A stretch of 64,000 nucleotides of DNA from Mycolicibacterium elephantis DSM 44368 (GTDB lineage Bacteria; Actinomycetota; Actinomycetes; Mycobacteriales; Mycobacteriaceae), in the NCBI RefSeq assembly GCF_004014805.1, contig NZ_ATDN01000008.1, positions 1 to 64,000 on the forward strand, read 5' to 3'. Within the stretch, counting starts at the first letter, position 1; every line of letters starts with the position of its first letter. The notes under the pieces were generated by a model. The model was not told the DNA's origin, searched no databases, and saw only the letters and a program-made list of their open reading frames with translations. Positions 36,985-47,974 of this stretch are shown one piece after another. The position numbers and the translations under genes are program-made.

Positions 36985-38225
36985 CGCCTGCAATGAACCA
37001 TCCGGATCCGGCACTGTTCGGAAACGACCCGTGGTGGCTGATCGTCGTCAAGGCGGTCGCGATCTTCGCATTCCTGATGTTGACCGTCCTCGCGGCGATC
37101 CTCATCGAACGGAAGCTGTTGGGCCGCATGCAGATGCGGTTCGGCCCGAATCGCGTGGGGCCACGCGGACTGCTGCAGTCGCTGGTCGACGGCGTCAAGT
37201 TGGCGCTCAAAGAAGGCCTGATCCCCGCCGGCGCAGACAAGTTCATCTACTTGGCGGCACCGGTGATCGCAGCGGTCCCGGCGTTCATCGCGTTCGCGGT
37301 GATCCCGATGGGCGGCGAAGTGTCGATCTTCGGGCACCGCACAGCGCTTCAGCTCACGGACATGCCCGTTGCGGTGCTCTACATCCTCGCCGCCACCTCG
37401 ATCGGTGTGTACGGGATCGTGTTGGCCGGGTGGGCGTCCGGTTCCACCTACCCGTTGCTGGGCGGCCTGCGTTCCACCGCGCAGGTGATCTCGTACGAGA
37501 TCGCGATGGGGCTGTCCTTCGTCGCGGTGTTCATCTACGCGGGCACGATGTCGACCTCGGGCATCATCGCCGCCCAGGACGGGACCTGGTTCATCTTCCT
37601 GCTGCTGCCGTCGTTCGTCATCTATGTGACGTCGATGGTCGGTGAGACCAACCGAGCGCCCTTCGACCTGCCCGAGGCCGAGGGTGAGTTGGTCGGCGGA
37701 TTCCACACCGAGTACTCGTCGATCAAGTTCGCGATGTTCATGCTCGCCGAGTACGTCAACATGACGACCGTGTCGGCGTTGGCCACCACCCTGTTCCTCG
37801 GCGGCTGGCACGCACCCTGGCCGATCAACATGTGGGACGGCGCCAACACCGGCTGGTGGCCGCTGCTGTGGTTCACCCTCAAGGTGTGGGGTTTCTTGTT
37901 CCTGTACTTCTGGTTGCGCGCCACCCTGCCGCGGATGCGCTACGACCAGTTCATGGCGATGGGCTGGAAGGTGCTCATCCCCATCTCGCTGGCATGGATC
38001 ATGATCGTCGCCGTCGCCCGCGGACTGCGCAACCAGGGCGTCGACGAGATGGCGACGGTGCTGTTCTCCGCAGGCGCGATCATCGCGCTGCTGATCCTCG
38101 TCGTGCTGTGGAGGTCCGCGCGCGGCAAGGAAACTCGCAAACCGCCCAGACAGAAGCGGGATCCGGAAGTCTTCCCCGTCCCGCCGCTACCGACCGCAAC
38201 GACCAAGGAGCGAGCCGATGCGTAA
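36981..38225 (+). CDS. nuoH: NADH-quinone oxidoreductase subunit H
   Basis: This 414-residue membrane subunit connects the peripheral arm to the proton-pumping arm. It has about eight transmembrane helices. The characteristic loop [21 protein letters not shown] and [20 protein letters not shown] line the quinone channel. The C-terminal about 40 residues are basic and extend beyond the core family. It overlaps nuoG by 4 nt and nuoI by 8 nt. Confidence 0.97.
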   Translation: MTPAMNHPDPALFGNDPWWLIVVKAVAIFAFLMLTVLAAILIERKLLGRMQMRFGPNRVGPRGLLQSLVDGVKLALKEGLIPAGADKFIYLAAPVIAAVPAFIAFAVIPMGGEVSIFGHRTALQLTDMPVAVLYILAATSIGVYGIVLAGWASGSTYPLLGGLRSTAQVISYEIAMGLSFVAVFIYAGTMSTSGIIAAQDGTWFIFLLLPSFVIYVTSMVGETNRAPFDLPEAEGELVGGFHTEYSSIKFAMFMLAEYVNMTTVSALATTLFLGGWHAPWPINMWDGANTGWWPLLWFTLKVWGFLFLYFWLRATLPRMRYDQFMAMGWKVLIPISLAWIMIVAVARGLRNQGVDEMATVLFSAGAIIALLILVVLWRSARGKETRKPPRQKRDPEVFPVPPLPTATTKERADA

Positions 38226-38742
38226 GTTCTTCGACGCGATAGCGGGTTTCGCGGTCACGTTCGGGACGATGTTCAAGAAGCCCGTCACCGAGGAGTACCC
38301 GGAGAAGCCGGGCCCGGTCGCTCCCCGCTATCACGGCAGACATCAACTCAACCGCTACCCCGACGGGCTGGAGAAGTGCATCGGCTGCGAACTGTGCGCA
38401 TGGGCCTGCCCGGCCGACGCCATCTACGTCGAGGGCGCCGACAACACCGAGGAGGAACGGTACTCGCCGGGCGAACGGTACGGCCGCGTCTATCAGATCA
38501 ACTACCTGCGCTGCATCGGCTGCGGGTTGTGCGTCGAGGCCTGCCCCACCCGCGCGCTGACCATGACCAACCACTACGAGATGGCCGACGACAACCGCAC
38601 CGACCTGATCTACGGCAAGGACAAGCTGCTGGCTCCGCTCGAGCCCGGCATGCTGCCCCCGCCTCACCCGATGGCCGAGGGCAGCACCGATGAGGACTAC
38701 TACCTCGGAAACATCAAGCCCGTCACCGAGGACATCCGATGA
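38218..38742 (+). CDS. nuoI: NADH-quinone oxidoreductase subunit I
   Basis: This 174-residue ferredoxin-like subunit carries clusters N6a and N6b in two CxxCxxCxxxCP motifs ([16 protein letters not shown] and [16 protein letters not shown]). It transfers electrons to NuoB. The N-terminal helix attaches it to NuoH, whose gene it overlaps by 8 nt. The stop overlaps the nuoJ start. Confidence 0.97.
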   Translation: MRKFFDAIAGFAVTFGTMFKKPVTEEYPEKPGPVAPRYHGRHQLNRYPDGLEKCIGCELCAWACPADAIYVEGADNTEEERYSPGERYGRVYQINYLRCIGCGLCVEACPTRALTMTNHYEMADDNRTDLIYGKDKLLAPLEPGMLPPPHPMAEGSTDEDYYLGNIKPVTEDIR

Positions 38743-39509
38743 CGCTCGAGTGGGTGGCCGCGATGGCCGCCGAGACCGCCGGCCACACGACCACCCCGGA
38801 GGCGGTGCTGTTCTGGGTGCTCGGCGCTGTGGCGTTGATCGGCGCCCTTGGCGTGGTGATCGCGCCCAAAGCGGTGTACTCCGCGATGTTTCTGGCCATG
38901 ACGATGATCGTGCTGGCGGTGTTCTACATCGCCCAGGGGGCACTGTTCCTCGGCGTCGTTCAAGTGGTGGTCTACACCGGCGCGGTGATGATGCTGTTCC
39001 TGTTCGTGATGATGCTGATCGGTGTCGACTCCTCGGAGTCCCTGGTGGAAACCATTCGCGGACAACGCGTCGCCGCGATCGTGTTCGGCGTCGGCTTCGG
39101 CATCCTGATGATCGCCGGAATCGGAAACGTCTCGGCCGGCGGGTTCGTCGGGTTGGGGCAGGCCAATGCCGGCGGCAACGTCGAGGGGCTGGCGGCGTTG
39201 ATCTTCATCCGCTACCTGTGGGCGTTCGAACTGACCAGCGCGCTGCTCATCACCGCCGCCCTGGGCGCCATGGTGCTGGCGCACCGGGAACGGTTCGCGC
39301 GCCGCAAGACTCAGCGCGAACTCGCCGAAGAGCGGTTCAAGCCGGGCCGTTACCCGACCACGCTGCCCAATCCCGGTGTCTACGCGCGCTATAACGCCGT
39401 CGACGTCGCCGCACGCCTGCCCGACGGGTCCGATTCCGAACTGTCGGTCAGCCCGATCCTGAAGAAGCGGTCCGTCACCTCGGTCAACGGCGGGAACAGC
39501 AACCCATGA
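38739..39509 (+). CDS. nuoJ: NADH-quinone oxidoreductase subunit J
   Basis: This 256-residue subunit has five transmembrane helices. The conserved TM3 region [19 protein letters not shown], with its pi-bulge, is linked to coupling of quinone reduction and proton pumping. About 80 hydrophilic C-terminal residues ([20 protein letters not shown] onward) go beyond the E. coli form. 4-nt overlaps join it to nuoI and nuoK. Confidence 0.96.
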   Translation: MTLEWVAAMAAETAGHTTTPEAVLFWVLGAVALIGALGVVIAPKAVYSAMFLAMTMIVLAVFYIAQGALFLGVVQVVVYTGAVMMLFLFVMMLIGVDSSESLVETIRGQRVAAIVFGVGFGILMIAGIGNVSAGGFVGLGQANAGGNVEGLAALIFIRYLWAFELTSALLITAALGAMVLAHRERFARRKTQRELAEERFKPGRYPTTLPNPGVYARYNAVDVAARLPDGSDSELSVSPILKKRSVTSVNGGNSNP

Positions 39510-39805
39510 ACCCAGACAACTACCTGTACCTGTCGGCGCTGTTGTTCACGATCGGCGCCAGCGGAGTGCTGCTGCGCCGCAACGCCATCGTCATGTTCAT
39601 GTCCGTCGAGTTGATGCTCAACGCCGCGAACCTGGCTCTGGTCGCGTTCTCGCGTATGCACGGCCAACTGGACGGCCAGGTGGTGGCGTTCTTCACCATG
39701 GTCGTCGCCGCATGCGAAGTGGTGGTTGGCCTCGCGATCATCATGACCATCTTCCGCACGCGCCGCTCGGCTTCCGTCGACGACGCCAATCTGCTGAAAC
39801 ACTAA
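39506..39805 (+). CDS. nuoK: NADH-quinone oxidoreductase subunit K
   Basis: This 99-residue, three-helix subunit is MrpC-like. It carries the two conserved buried glutamates of the proton path in [15 protein letters not shown] and [11 protein letters not shown]. It overlaps nuoJ by 4 nt and is separated from nuoL by 7 nt. Confidence 0.97.
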   Translation: MNPDNYLYLSALLFTIGASGVLLRRNAIVMFMSVELMLNAANLALVAFSRMHGQLDGQVVAFFTMVVAACEVVVGLAIIMTIFRTRRSASVDDANLLKH

Positions 39806-39812
39806 GGGCACG

Positions 39813-41693
39813 ATGACAACTCCGGTGTGGCTTACGATCGCCCTCCCGTTGGTCGGCGCCGCGATCCTCCTGATCGGCGGCCGACGCACCAACAGCTGGG
39901 GCCATCTGTTGGGTTGTGCGGCTTCGATCACGTCGTTCGTGGTCGGTGCGGTGTTGTTCGCCGACATGCTCGGCCGCGACGCCGAACACCGCACGATCCA
40001 CGAGCATCTGTTCTCCTGGGTTCCGGTGGCCGAACTGCAGGTCGATTTCGGGCTGCAGCTCGACCAGCTGTCGATGTGCTTCGTGCTGCTGATCACCGGT
40101 GTCGGCTCGTTGATCCACGTCTACTCGATCGGTTACATGGCCGAGGATCCCGACCGCCGACGGTTTTTCGCCTACCTGAACCTGTTCCTCGCGGCGATGC
40201 TGTTACTCGTCCTCGCCGACAACTATCTCGGGCTCTACGTCGGATGGGAAGGCGTCGGTCTGGCGTCGTACCTGCTGATCGGCTTCTGGGCGCACAAACC
40301 CTCGGCCGCCACCGCGGCCAAGAAGGCGTTCGTGGTCAACCGCGTGGGCGACATGGGCCTGGCCATCGCGATTTTCGCGATGTTCGCCCACATCGGCTCG
40401 ATCTCTTATGAAGCCGTCTTCGCCGCCGCACCCCAGGTGAGCGACGGCGCCCTGACGTTCATCGGGCTGCTGCTCCTACTGGGAGCGTGCGCGAAGTCCG
40501 CGCAAGTGCCGCTGCAGTCCTGGCTCGGTGACGCGATGGAGGGCCCGACACCGGTGTCGGCACTCATCCACGCCGCCACGATGGTGACCGCGGGCGTCTA
40601 CCTGATCGTGCGCTCCGGGCCGGTGTTCGAGCTGTCACCCACCGCGCAGTTGGCCGTCGTCATCGTCGGTGCGGTCACCCTGCTGTTCGGCGCGATCATC
40701 GGTTGCGCGAAGGACGACATCAAGAAAGCCCTTGCGGCGTCGACGATGTCGCAGATCGGCTACATGGTGCTGGCCGCAGGCCTGGGCCCGGTCGGATACG
40801 CGTTCGCGATCATGCACCTGCTGACCCACGGCTTCTTCAAGGCCGGGCTGTTCCTCGGCGCCGGATCGGTGATGCACGCGATGGACGACGAGGTCGACAT
40901 GCGCCGCTACGGCGGCCTGCGCAAGGCCCTGCCGATCACCTTCGCGACGTTCGGGCTGGGCTACCTCGCGATCATCGGCGTGCCGCCGCTGGCCGGGTTC
41001 TTCTCCAAAGACGGGATCATCGAGGCGGCGCTCGGCGCCGGCGGTGTCAAGGGTCCGATCCTCGGCGGCGCCGCGATCCTCGGTGCGGGCATCACCGCGT
41101 TCTACATGACACGGGTGATGTTGATGACATTCTTCGGTGAGAAACGTTGGGCCCCCGAGGCGCATCCGCACGAATCGCCGAAGGTGATGACCTGGCCGAT
41201 GATCCTGCTGGCCATCGGCTCGGTCGGATCCGGTGCGGCGTTCGCGATCGGCGGCACGCTCGAGCGCTGGCTGGAACCCGTTGTCGGAGCACACGAAGTA
41301 CACCACATCGCGCCGGTCTGGGTCGTCACCACCGTCATCCTCGCTGTGGTGGCGGTCGGCATCGTGATCGCCTACCGGATGTACGGCGTCCGGCCGGTGC
41401 CCGAAGAGGCGCCCGCAGGGTCGCTGCTGACCGTGGCGGCACGGAGCGATCTGGGCGGCGACGCATTCAACGAAGAGGTCTTCATGGTGCCGGGGCAGGC
41501 GCTCACCAGGGGGCTGGTCAAGCTGGACGAGGGGGCAATCGAAGGCGTGGCAGGAGGGCTCGCCTCCTTGGTGTCTCGAACATCGAGGGGCCTGCGGCGG
41601 CTGCAGACCGGGTTCGCCCGCTCCTATGCGTTGGCAATGCTGGCCGGCGCCGCACTGCTGGCCGGCGCGATCCTGGCGGTGCAGCTATGGTGA
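39813..41693 (+). CDS. nuoL: NADH-quinone oxidoreductase subunit L
   Basis: This 626-residue antiporter-like, distal proton-pumping subunit has about 16 transmembrane helices. The conserved core includes [16 protein letters not shown] (pump glutamate), [37 protein letters not shown] and [18 protein letters not shown]. The C-terminal region contains the lateral helix that braces the membrane arm. It overlaps the nuoM start. Confidence 0.97.
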   Translation: MTTPVWLTIALPLVGAAILLIGGRRTNSWGHLLGCAASITSFVVGAVLFADMLGRDAEHRTIHEHLFSWVPVAELQVDFGLQLDQLSMCFVLLITGVGSLIHVYSIGYMAEDPDRRRFFAYLNLFLAAMLLLVLADNYLGLYVGWEGVGLASYLLIGFWAHKPSAATAAKKAFVVNRVGDMGLAIAIFAMFAHIGSISYEAVFAAAPQVSDGALTFIGLLLLLGACAKSAQVPLQSWLGDAMEGPTPVSALIHAATMVTAGVYLIVRSGPVFELSPTAQLAVVIVGAVTLLFGAIIGCAKDDIKKALAASTMSQIGYMVLAAGLGPVGYAFAIMHLLTHGFFKAGLFLGAGSVMHAMDDEVDMRRYGGLRKALPITFATFGLGYLAIIGVPPLAGFFSKDGIIEAALGAGGVKGPILGGAAILGAGITAFYMTRVMLMTFFGEKRWAPEAHPHESPKVMTWPMILLAIGSVGSGAAFAIGGTLERWLEPVVGAHEVHHIAPVWVVTTVILAVVAVGIVIAYRMYGVRPVPEEAPAGSLLTVAARSDLGGDAFNEEVFMVPGQALTRGLVKLDEGAIEGVAGGLASLVSRTSRGLRRLQTGFARSYALAMLAGAALLAGAILAVQLW

Positions 41694-43267
41694 CCTCGTT
41701 TCCCTGGTTGACGGTGCTGTGGGCCGTGCCGATCGTCGGCGCCGCCGTGGTGATCCTGCTACCGAGCGCACAGCGGGCGCTGGCCAAGTGGCTGGCACTC
41801 ACCGTCTCGCTCGTGGTGCTGGTCATCACGGCTTTCCTCGCGGTGCGCTTCGACCCCGGCGGCGAGCAGTACCAGTTCGTCGAATCCCACCGCTGGATAC
41901 CGTCGTTCGGTACCGGCTACATCCTGGGCCTGGACGGCATCGCGTTGGCGATCGTCGCGTTGGCCGCGGTACTGGTGCCGCTGCTGCTGATCGCGGGCTG
42001 GAACGATGTCAGCGACCACGCCGCATGGGGTGGCCGCTCCACGCACGCCTACTTCGCGTTGACGCTGGCGGTCGAGGGCATGGTGATCATGTCGCTCGTC
42101 TCGCTGGACGTGCTGCTGTTCTACGTGTTCTTCGAGGCGATGCTGATCCCGATGTACTTCCTCATCGGTGGCTTCGGCGGCGAGAACCGATCCAGCGCAG
42201 CCGTGAAGTTCCTGCTGTACAACCTGTTCGGCGGGCTGATCATGCTCGCCGCGGTGATCGGGTTGTACGTGGTCACCGCACAGAGCGACGCGTTCGCCGG
42301 CGGCACGTTCGACTTCCGCGAAATCGTGGCCGCGGTGTCGAGCGGCGAATTCGTCGTCGACCCGGCGGTGATGAACCTGCTGTTCCTCGGCTTCATGTTC
42401 GCGTTCGCGATCAAGGCGCCGCTGTGGCCGTTCCACCGCTGGCTGCCCGACGCCGCCGTCCAGGCCACGCCCGCCAGCGCGGTGCTGATGATGGCCGTCA
42501 TGGACAAGGTCGGTACGTTCGGCATGCTGAGGTACTGCCTGCAGTTGTTCCCGGACTCCTCAACGGTTTTCCGGCCGCTGATCATCACGCTCGCGGCGAT
42601 CGGCGTCGTGTACGGCGCGATCGTGGCGATCGGCCAGACCGACGTGATGCGGTTGATCGCCTACACGTCGATATCCCACTTCGGGTTCATCATCCTCGGC
42701 ATCTTCGTGATGACCAGCCAGGGCCAGTCGGGCTCCACGCTGTACATGATCAACCACGGCCTTTCGACCGCCGCACTGTTCTTGATCGCCGGATTCCTGG
42801 TGTCGCGCAGGGGCACTCGCTTGATCAACGCCTACGGCGGGGTGCAGAAGGTGGCGCCGGTGCTGGCGGGCACCTTCCTGGTCGCCGGGCTGGCCACCCT
42901 GTCGCTGCCCGGGCTGGCTCCGTTCATCAGCGAGTTCCTGGTGCTCATCGGCACGTTCGCCCGCTACCCCGCGCTGGCGGTGTTCGCGTCGTCGGCGCTG
43001 GTGCTGTCCGCCGTCTACATCCTGTGGACCTACCAGCGGATGATGACCGGCCCCGTGCCTGACGAGTTGGTCACCGGCAAGGACCGGCTGCGCGACCTGG
43101 TGCCACGCGAAATTCTCGTCGTCACACCGCTCATCGCGCTGCTGCTGGTGTTGGGCGTCTATCCGAAACCCGCGCTGGACGTGATCAACCCAGCCGTCAC
43201 CCACACCCTGACCACCATCGATCAGCATGATCCGGTACCCCAGATCGCGGAAGGGCCGACGCCATGA
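41687..43267 (+). CDS. nuoM: NADH-quinone oxidoreductase subunit M
   Basis: This 526-residue antiporter-like proton-pumping subunit has about 14 helices. It has [20 protein letters not shown] (pump glutamate), [20 protein letters not shown] and [17 protein letters not shown]. The start is ATG 41687, overlapping nuoL by 7 nt. GTG 41690 in a GTGA overlap is equally possible. The end overlaps nuoN by 4 nt. Confidence 0.97.
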   Translation: MVTSFPWLTVLWAVPIVGAAVVILLPSAQRALAKWLALTVSLVVLVITAFLAVRFDPGGEQYQFVESHRWIPSFGTGYILGLDGIALAIVALAAVLVPLLLIAGWNDVSDHAAWGGRSTHAYFALTLAVEGMVIMSLVSLDVLLFYVFFEAMLIPMYFLIGGFGGENRSSAAVKFLLYNLFGGLIMLAAVIGLYVVTAQSDAFAGGTFDFREIVAAVSSGEFVVDPAVMNLLFLGFMFAFAIKAPLWPFHRWLPDAAVQATPASAVLMMAVMDKVGTFGMLRYCLQLFPDSSTVFRPLIITLAAIGVVYGAIVAIGQTDVMRLIAYTSISHFGFIILGIFVMTSQGQSGSTLYMINHGLSTAALFLIAGFLVSRRGTRLINAYGGVQKVAPVLAGTFLVAGLATLSLPGLAPFISEFLVLIGTFARYPALAVFASSALVLSAVYILWTYQRMMTGPVPDELVTGKDRLRDLVPREILVVTPLIALLLVLGVYPKPALDVINPAVTHTLTTIDQHDPVPQIAEGPTP

Positions 43268-44841
43268 CCCTCTCCCCGCCGGTCGTCGAATACGACCTCG
43301 TCTCCCCGATGCTCATCGTGTTCGGGGTGGCTATCGCCGGTGTCCTCGTCGAGGCGTTGCTGCCGCGGCAACGTCGGTACGCCTTGCAACTCGCCCTGAG
43401 CCTCGTCGGTCTGATCGCCGCGCTGGTGGCGGTGGTGCTGGTGGCGCGCGACATCGCCGGCACCGCCGGAAGATCCGCGGTGATGGGCGCCGTCGTCATC
43501 GACGCGCCGGCGTTGTTCCTGCAAGGCACCATTCTGCTCGTCGGCGTGCTGGGCATCCTGGTGATCGCCGAACGCCGCATCCCCGCGCTGGCCAACGCCG
43601 AGGGCGAAGGCCGCGGCCTGGACGGCTTCACACCGCAGGCATCCGCGGTGCCGGGCAGCGTCGCCGAGCAGCTGGCCACGAAGGCCGGTGTCATCCAGAC
43701 CGAGGTGTTCCCGCTGACGATGTTCGCCATCGGCGGCATGCTGCTGTTCCCGGCGGCCGACGATCTGCTGAGCCTGTTCGTCGCGCTGGAAGTGCTGTCT
43801 CTGCCGCTGTACCTGTTGTGCGGGCTGGCGCGGCGTCGTCGCCTGCTGTCGCAGGAAGCGGCACTGAAATACTTCCTGCTGGGCGCGTTTTCGTCGGCGT
43901 TCTTCATCTACGGCGTCGCGATGCTGTACGGCTACGCGGGCACGCTGGACCTGCGCGGCATCGCCGCGGTGGCCGAGGCCGGGTCGGGCAAGACCTCGCT
44001 GGCGCTGATCGGCATCGCCCTGCTGCTGGTCGGCGTGCTGTTCAAGATCGGGGCGGTGCCGTTCCACTCCTGGGTTCCCGACGTCTACCAGGGCGCACCC
44101 ACTCCGGTCACCGCGTTCATGGCCGCGGCCACCAAGATCGCCGCGTTCGGCGTGATGCTGCGGATCTTCTACGTCGCGTTCCCGCAGCTGCACGAGTACT
44201 GGCGACCGGCGCTGTGGGCGGTGGCGATCCTCACCATGGTGGTGGCCACGGTGGCCGCGATCACCCAGGCCGACGTCAAACGCATGCTGGCGTATTCGGC
44301 GGTGTCCCATACCGGTTTCATCCTCACCGGCGTGATCGCCGGTAACGAGGCCGGGGTGTCGTCGACGTTGTTCTACTTGTTCGCCTACGGTTTCAACACG
44401 GTCGGGGCGTTCGCCGTGGCGGGGCTGGTCCGCGACTCCGCCGATGAAGAGGACACCGCGATGGAGCGGTGGGCCGGTTTGGGACGGCGTCATCCCGCTG
44501 TGGCGGTGGTCTTTTCGCTGTTTCTGCTCGCGTTCGCCGGTATTCCGCTGACCAGCGGCTTCGTCAGCAAGTTCGCGGTGTTCAAGGCGGCCGCCGAGGG
44601 CGGAGCGATGCCGCTGGTCGTCGTCGGCGTCGTCGCCAGTGCCGTGGCCGCCTACTTCTACGTGCGGGTGATCGTGTTGATGTTCTTCACCGAGCCGCCC
44701 CAGGACCCGCCGACGGTGGTGGTTCCCAGCGTGCTGAGCACCGCCGTCGTCACGGTCACCGCGGCCGTCACGTTCGCGCTCGGCGCCCTGCCACAGCCGC
44801 TGCTGGACCTCGCCAACAACGCCGACCAATTCCTGAGGTAG
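43264..44841 (+). CDS. nuoN: NADH-quinone oxidoreductase subunit N
   Basis: This 525-residue antiporter-like subunit is the last gene of the operon. It has VALEVLSLPLYLLCGLAR, KIGAVPFHSWVPDVYQGAPTPVTAFMAAATK and DVKRMLAYSAVSHTGFI, the family core. With L and M it forms the three parallel proton channels. A stem-loop 27 nt after the stop ends the operon. Confidence 0.97.
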   Translation: MTLSPPVVEYDLVSPMLIVFGVAIAGVLVEALLPRQRRYALQLALSLVGLIAALVAVVLVARDIAGTAGRSAVMGAVVIDAPALFLQGTILLVGVLGILVIAERRIPALANAEGEGRGLDGFTPQASAVPGSVAEQLATKAGVIQTEVFPLTMFAIGGMLLFPAADDLLSLFVALEVLSLPLYLLCGLARRRRLLSQEAALKYFLLGAFSSAFFIYGVAMLYGYAGTLDLRGIAAVAEAGSGKTSLALIGIALLLVGVLFKIGAVPFHSWVPDVYQGAPTPVTAFMAAATKIAAFGVMLRIFYVAFPQLHEYWRPALWAVAILTMVVATVAAITQADVKRMLAYSAVSHTGFILTGVIAGNEAGVSSTLFYLFAYGFNTVGAFAVAGLVRDSADEEDTAMERWAGLGRRHPAVAVVFSLFLLAFAGIPLTSGFVSKFAVFKAAAEGGAMPLVVVGVVASAVAAYFYVRVIVLMFFTEPPQDPPTVVVPSVLSTAVVTVTAAVTFALGALPQPLLDLANNADQFLR

Positions 44842-44867
44842 CGCACCGCTGCGCCACTGTGCGTTCT

Positions 44868-44896
44868 CATCCGCAGTGTCCGGCATGTCGCGGATG
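44868..44896. terminator. Stem-loop after the nuo operon
   Basis: CATCCGC (44868-44874) and GCGGATG (44890-44896) form a 7-bp stem, which can be lengthened through GTGCG/CCGCAC across small loops. It lies between convergent nuoN and the minus-strand TetR gene. Confidence 0.55.
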
Positions 44897-44917
44897 AAAC
44901 CGCACAACCACGGCAGA

Positions 44918-45523
44918 TCAGGGCAACAACCCGACCTGGCGGTAGGCGGCCGTCAGGTAGCGCTTCATCTGCCGGAAGTCGGGCGGATCCGGTTGCAGCA
45001 CCCGGTATGTCACCGCGCCGGCGAGCATGTCGACGCCGACCTCGAGGTCGGCGTCGGGTGACACGGCGCCGTCGGCCTGAGCGCGCCGCAGCATGGCGAT
45101 CGTGAGCTCGCGGCGCGGCACGATGAAGTGGGTCCAATAGGTCTGCATCAGCACGGGATGGGTGACGGCCGAACCGTAGATCTGGGCGACCAGCGCCCGG
45201 AACGTCGGGTCGGCCGCGGTGCGGGCCGCCGCGTCGATGTTGCGCCTCACCAGCTGGTGCGGCGGCGTCGCGGCGATCTCCTCGGCGTCCGGCCAGCGGA
45301 TGTCCGCGCCGATTAGGTTCTCGATCGCATCGGCGACCAACCGCTCCTTCGTCGACCACCTGCGGTAGATGGTCGGCTTGCCCACCCCGGCGCGTTTGGC
45401 GACCTGCTCGATGCTCATCGCCGAAATGCCCTGTGCGATGAAGAGTTCCAGTGCCGCGGTCAGGATTGCGGTGTCCAGCGCCGGATCGCGCGGACGACCC
45501 CGGGCCGGAGTCGCCGTCGTCAC
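44918..45523 (-). CDS. TetR family transcriptional regulator
   Basis: This 201-residue repressor has the DNA-binding domain in AMSIEQVAKRAGVGKPTIYRRWSTKERLVADAI and a TetR_C-type C-terminal domain (residues about 85-195). The start is GTG 45523, overlapping the monooxygenase stop (GTGA). The open frame further upstream is a shadow of that gene. It is co-transcribed behind the monooxygenase. The palindrome at 47037 before that gene is its probable autoregulatory site. Confidence 0.9.
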   Translation of the reverse strand: MTTATPARGRPRDPALDTAILTAALELFIAQGISAMSIEQVAKRAGVGKPTIYRRWSTKERLVADAIENLIGADIRWPDAEEIAATPPHQLVRRNIDAAARTAADPTFRALVAQIYGSAVTHPVLMQTYWTHFIVPRRELTIAMLRRAQADGAVSPDADLEVGVDMLAGAVTYRVLQPDPPDFRQMKRYLTAAYRQVGLLP

Positions 45524-47022
45524 CGCACGTCTCCCCTGCCCAGCGCCCGGTGCAGCCAGTCGGCCATTTTTTCCCCGGCACTGCCGCGCCAGGCCAGGTG
45601 CCCGTCGGGCCGGATCAGCATCGCCTCGGCGTGGCCCGCGTCGTCGTGGCGCAGTTCGACGACGTGCTCGCCGAGATGGGCGTGTGCCGTCGCGGTCAGC
45701 GCGTCGTCGCCAACGGACGTCAACAGCGCCCATCGACCGCCGAGTTCGGCGTACAACCGGGTCGGTGCGCCGTCGGCGGCGCGCCGGCAGGCCATGTCGG
45801 CGACCCGGTCACCGGGTCGTGGTTTCCTTGCGCACAAACGCTTTTCGGCGAGGGGCCCGCGCCGGTAACTCACCCACAGCTGTGAGGTTCGGTACGTGAC
45901 GGAGCGCTGCACCCACGGCAGGTTGACCAACGGCACGATCAGCCGATCGCGCAGGAATCTGCCGACCGGTCCCTGGGCGATGTTGACCTTGGTGACGGTG
46001 CTGGTGTCGCGCAGCACCTCGGTGGCCAACGGGCGTCGCTCGGCCTGGTAGGTGTCCAGGAGCGCGGTGTCGGCGCGCCCGGCGACCACGAGAGCCAGCT
46101 TCCAGGCGAGGTTTTCGACGTCGCCGAGTCCGGTCAACATGCCCTGGCCGCCGAACGGTGCGTGGGTGTGGGCGGCGTCGCCGGCGATCAGCACCCGATC
46201 GCGCCGATAGGTGTCGGCGAGCCTTCGGTGTACCCGGAACATCGACAGCCACTCGGTGTCGGTGACCCGCACGTCGTGGCCGGTGCGCTCGGGCAGCATG
46301 CGTTCCAGCCGGGCGAGAATCTCGGCATCGGTCGGCTTTTCGGCCGATAGTCCGGGGTCGTAGGCGATGACGCGCCACATGTCATCGGGCATCGGCATCG
46401 CGCCGATCATCCCGTCGGGATGGATCCAGCCGGAGGTACCCGAGCGATCGAGGTTCCAGTCCAGCCCGACGTCGGCGAGCAGGAATCGTTCGGAGAGTTT
46501 GACTCCGGGAAACCCGATGTCGGCGAGACGCCGCGTCGCACTGTTCGCGCCGTCGCATCCGACCAGCCACGGGGCGCGCACCTCCTCACCGGTGCCCAGC
46601 GTGGCAACCACGCCGCCGTCGTGCTGGCGCAGCTTCACCAGCGGGGTGTTCCACTCGATATTTCCGCCGACTCCGGCCAGCCGGTCCCGCAGCGCGGCTT
46701 CGACTTTGGCCTGCGAGATCACCATCGGCGGTGCGGCCGTGTCCATTCCGGGGTCGCCGAAGCGTAGCCGCATCACCGGCTTACCCGCGAGGTAGGCGGT
46801 GATTCGCATGGCGCGAACCGAGCGCTGGGGCAGGTCGGCGAGCGCGCCGAGCCGGTCGAGAACCTCAGAGCCACGGGCGTGAAGGAAGTTGGCCCGTGAG
46901 GTCGTCGCCGGGCCGGCCGCCTTGTCGACGACGCGCACGGCGACTCCCTGCGACAGCAGCCCACAGGCCAGCGCCACCCCGGCGGGTCCCGCGCCCACCA
47001 CGATGACGTCCGCGCGTGTCAT
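45520..47022 (-). CDS. FAD-dependent monooxygenase (PHBH/PheA-TfdB type)
   Basis: This 500-residue class A flavoprotein hydroxylase has the FAD dinucleotide fold VIVVGAGPAGVALACGLLSQG. The DG motif is in APWLVGCDGANSATRRL, and the FAD-ribityl GD motif in VLIAGDAAHTHAPFGGQGMLTGLGD. A C-terminal thioredoxin-like domain covers residues about 390-495. It probably hydroxylates an aromatic compound with NAD(P)H and O2. It is coupled to the following TetR gene by a 4-nt overlap. The operator palindrome 15 nt upstream of its ATG indicates substrate-inducible expression. Confidence 0.9.
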   Translation of the reverse strand: MTRADVIVVGAGPAGVALACGLLSQGVAVRVVDKAAGPATTSRANFLHARGSEVLDRLGALADLPQRSVRAMRITAYLAGKPVMRLRFGDPGMDTAAPPMVISQAKVEAALRDRLAGVGGNIEWNTPLVKLRQHDGGVVATLGTGEEVRAPWLVGCDGANSATRRLADIGFPGVKLSERFLLADVGLDWNLDRSGTSGWIHPDGMIGAMPMPDDMWRVIAYDPGLSAEKPTDAEILARLERMLPERTGHDVRVTDTEWLSMFRVHRRLADTYRRDRVLIAGDAAHTHAPFGGQGMLTGLGDVENLAWKLALVVAGRADTALLDTYQAERRPLATEVLRDTSTVTKVNIAQGPVGRFLRDRLIVPLVNLPWVQRSVTYRTSQLWVSYRRGPLAEKRLCARKPRPGDRVADMACRRAADGAPTRLYAELGGRWALLTSVGDDALTATAHAHLGEHVVELRHDDAGHAEAMLIRPDGHLAWRGSAGEKMADWLHRALGRGDVR

Positions 47023-47036
47023 CCCACCTCCTCTAT

Positions 47037-47055
47037 TACGAAACGGGTCCGTAAC
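47037..47055 (-). promoter_or_regulatory. Operator palindrome upstream of the monooxygenase-TetR unit
   Basis: TTACGAAACGGGTCCGTAA is a 19-bp palindrome with 7 of 9 matched pairs around a central G. It lies in the 84-bp divergent gap with the enoyl-CoA hydratase gene, so one repressor could control both directions. Confidence 0.6.
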
Positions 47056-47106
47056 GGAAGTTTAAGGGGTGGTGGCGGTCGAGGTCCAGCCCGCTACGTT
47101 CATGGA

Positions 47107-47883
47107 ATGACCGCCGAAGAGCTCGTCCTCGTCACCGACCACGGCCCGGTGCGCGTGCTGACCATGAACCGGCCCGCTGCCCGCAATGCGCTGAGCCGCG
47201 ACCTGGTCCGCGCCCTCTACGAGGCCTTTACGCGGGCAGATGCCGACGACGACGTCCGCGTCGTGGTCCTGACCGGCGCCGACCCGGCGTTCTGTGCCGG
47301 CGTGGATCTCAAGGAGGCCCAACGCGACGGGTTGGCTTACTTCGAGGAGTTCCGGTCGCAGAGTTGTATCGCCGCGACCGGCAACATGCGCACCCCGATC
47401 ATCGCCGCGATCAACGGCGCGACGTTCACCGGCGGTCTGGAGATGGCACTCGGCTGCGACTTCCTCGTCGCCTCGGAGCACGCGGTGTTCGCCGACACCC
47501 ACGCCCGGGTCGGCATCCTGCCCGGCGGCGGGATGACGGCGCGGCTACCCCAGGTGGTCGGCTCGGCGATGGCGCGGCGGTTGTCGATGACCGGCGAGGT
47601 GGTCGATGCGGCGCGCGCCGAGCGCATCGGGTTGGTGACCGAGGTCGTCGAACACGGCCGCCTGCTGGATCGCGCCGTCGAACTGGCGGTCCAGATCGCC
47701 GAGGTGCCGGGCCCGATCATGCGCGGGCTCAAGGAGATCTACACGACCGGGGCGGCGGCCGTCATCGACCCCGCATTGGGCGCCGAGGAGCGGATCGCGT
47801 TCGCCCAGCATCGCGACTTCGAGGGGCTGGGCGATCAGTTCCGCGCGGTGAGCGAGCGCAACAAGCGGCAGATCGAGCGCTGA
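47107..47883 (+). CDS. Enoyl-CoA hydratase/isomerase family protein
   Basis: This is a 258-residue crotonase-fold enzyme. The oxyanion-hole segments are GADPAFCAGVDLKEAQRDG and INGATFTGGLEMALGCDFLVA. The usual second catalytic acid region reads HARVGILPGGGMTARLPQVVG, where the first catalytic Glu of GAPEITLG-type hydratases is not obvious, so isomerase or other crotonase activity is possible. It lies divergent from the FAD monooxygenase and convergent with the PIG-L gene. Confidence 0.9.
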   Translation: MTAEELVLVTDHGPVRVLTMNRPAARNALSRDLVRALYEAFTRADADDDVRVVVLTGADPAFCAGVDLKEAQRDGLAYFEEFRSQSCIAATGNMRTPIIAAINGATFTGGLEMALGCDFLVASEHAVFADTHARVGILPGGGMTARLPQVVGSAMARRLSMTGEVVDAARAERIGLVTEVVEHGRLLDRAVELAVQIAEVPGPIMRGLKEIYTTGAAAVIDPALGAEERIAFAQHRDFEGLGDQFRAVSERNKRQIER

Positions 47884-47909
47884 GTTCGCCGGCGTGGGCC
47901 CACGCGAAG

Positions 47910-47974
47910 CCGGCGAGCGTGCGCAAACTTCGGGTAAATGCCGGCGTGTCGCCCTCAGACTCGCACGCTCACGG
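47910..47974. repeat. Intergenic stem-loop, same family as 5584-5649
   Basis: CCGGCGAGCGTGCG (47910-47923) pairs with TCGCACGCTCACGG (47961-47974) at nearly every position. The sequence CCGGCGAGCGTGCGCAAA and the inner GCCGGCGTGTCGC are also present at 5584. It separates convergent genes and abuts the stop of the minus-strand gene. Confidence 0.7.
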
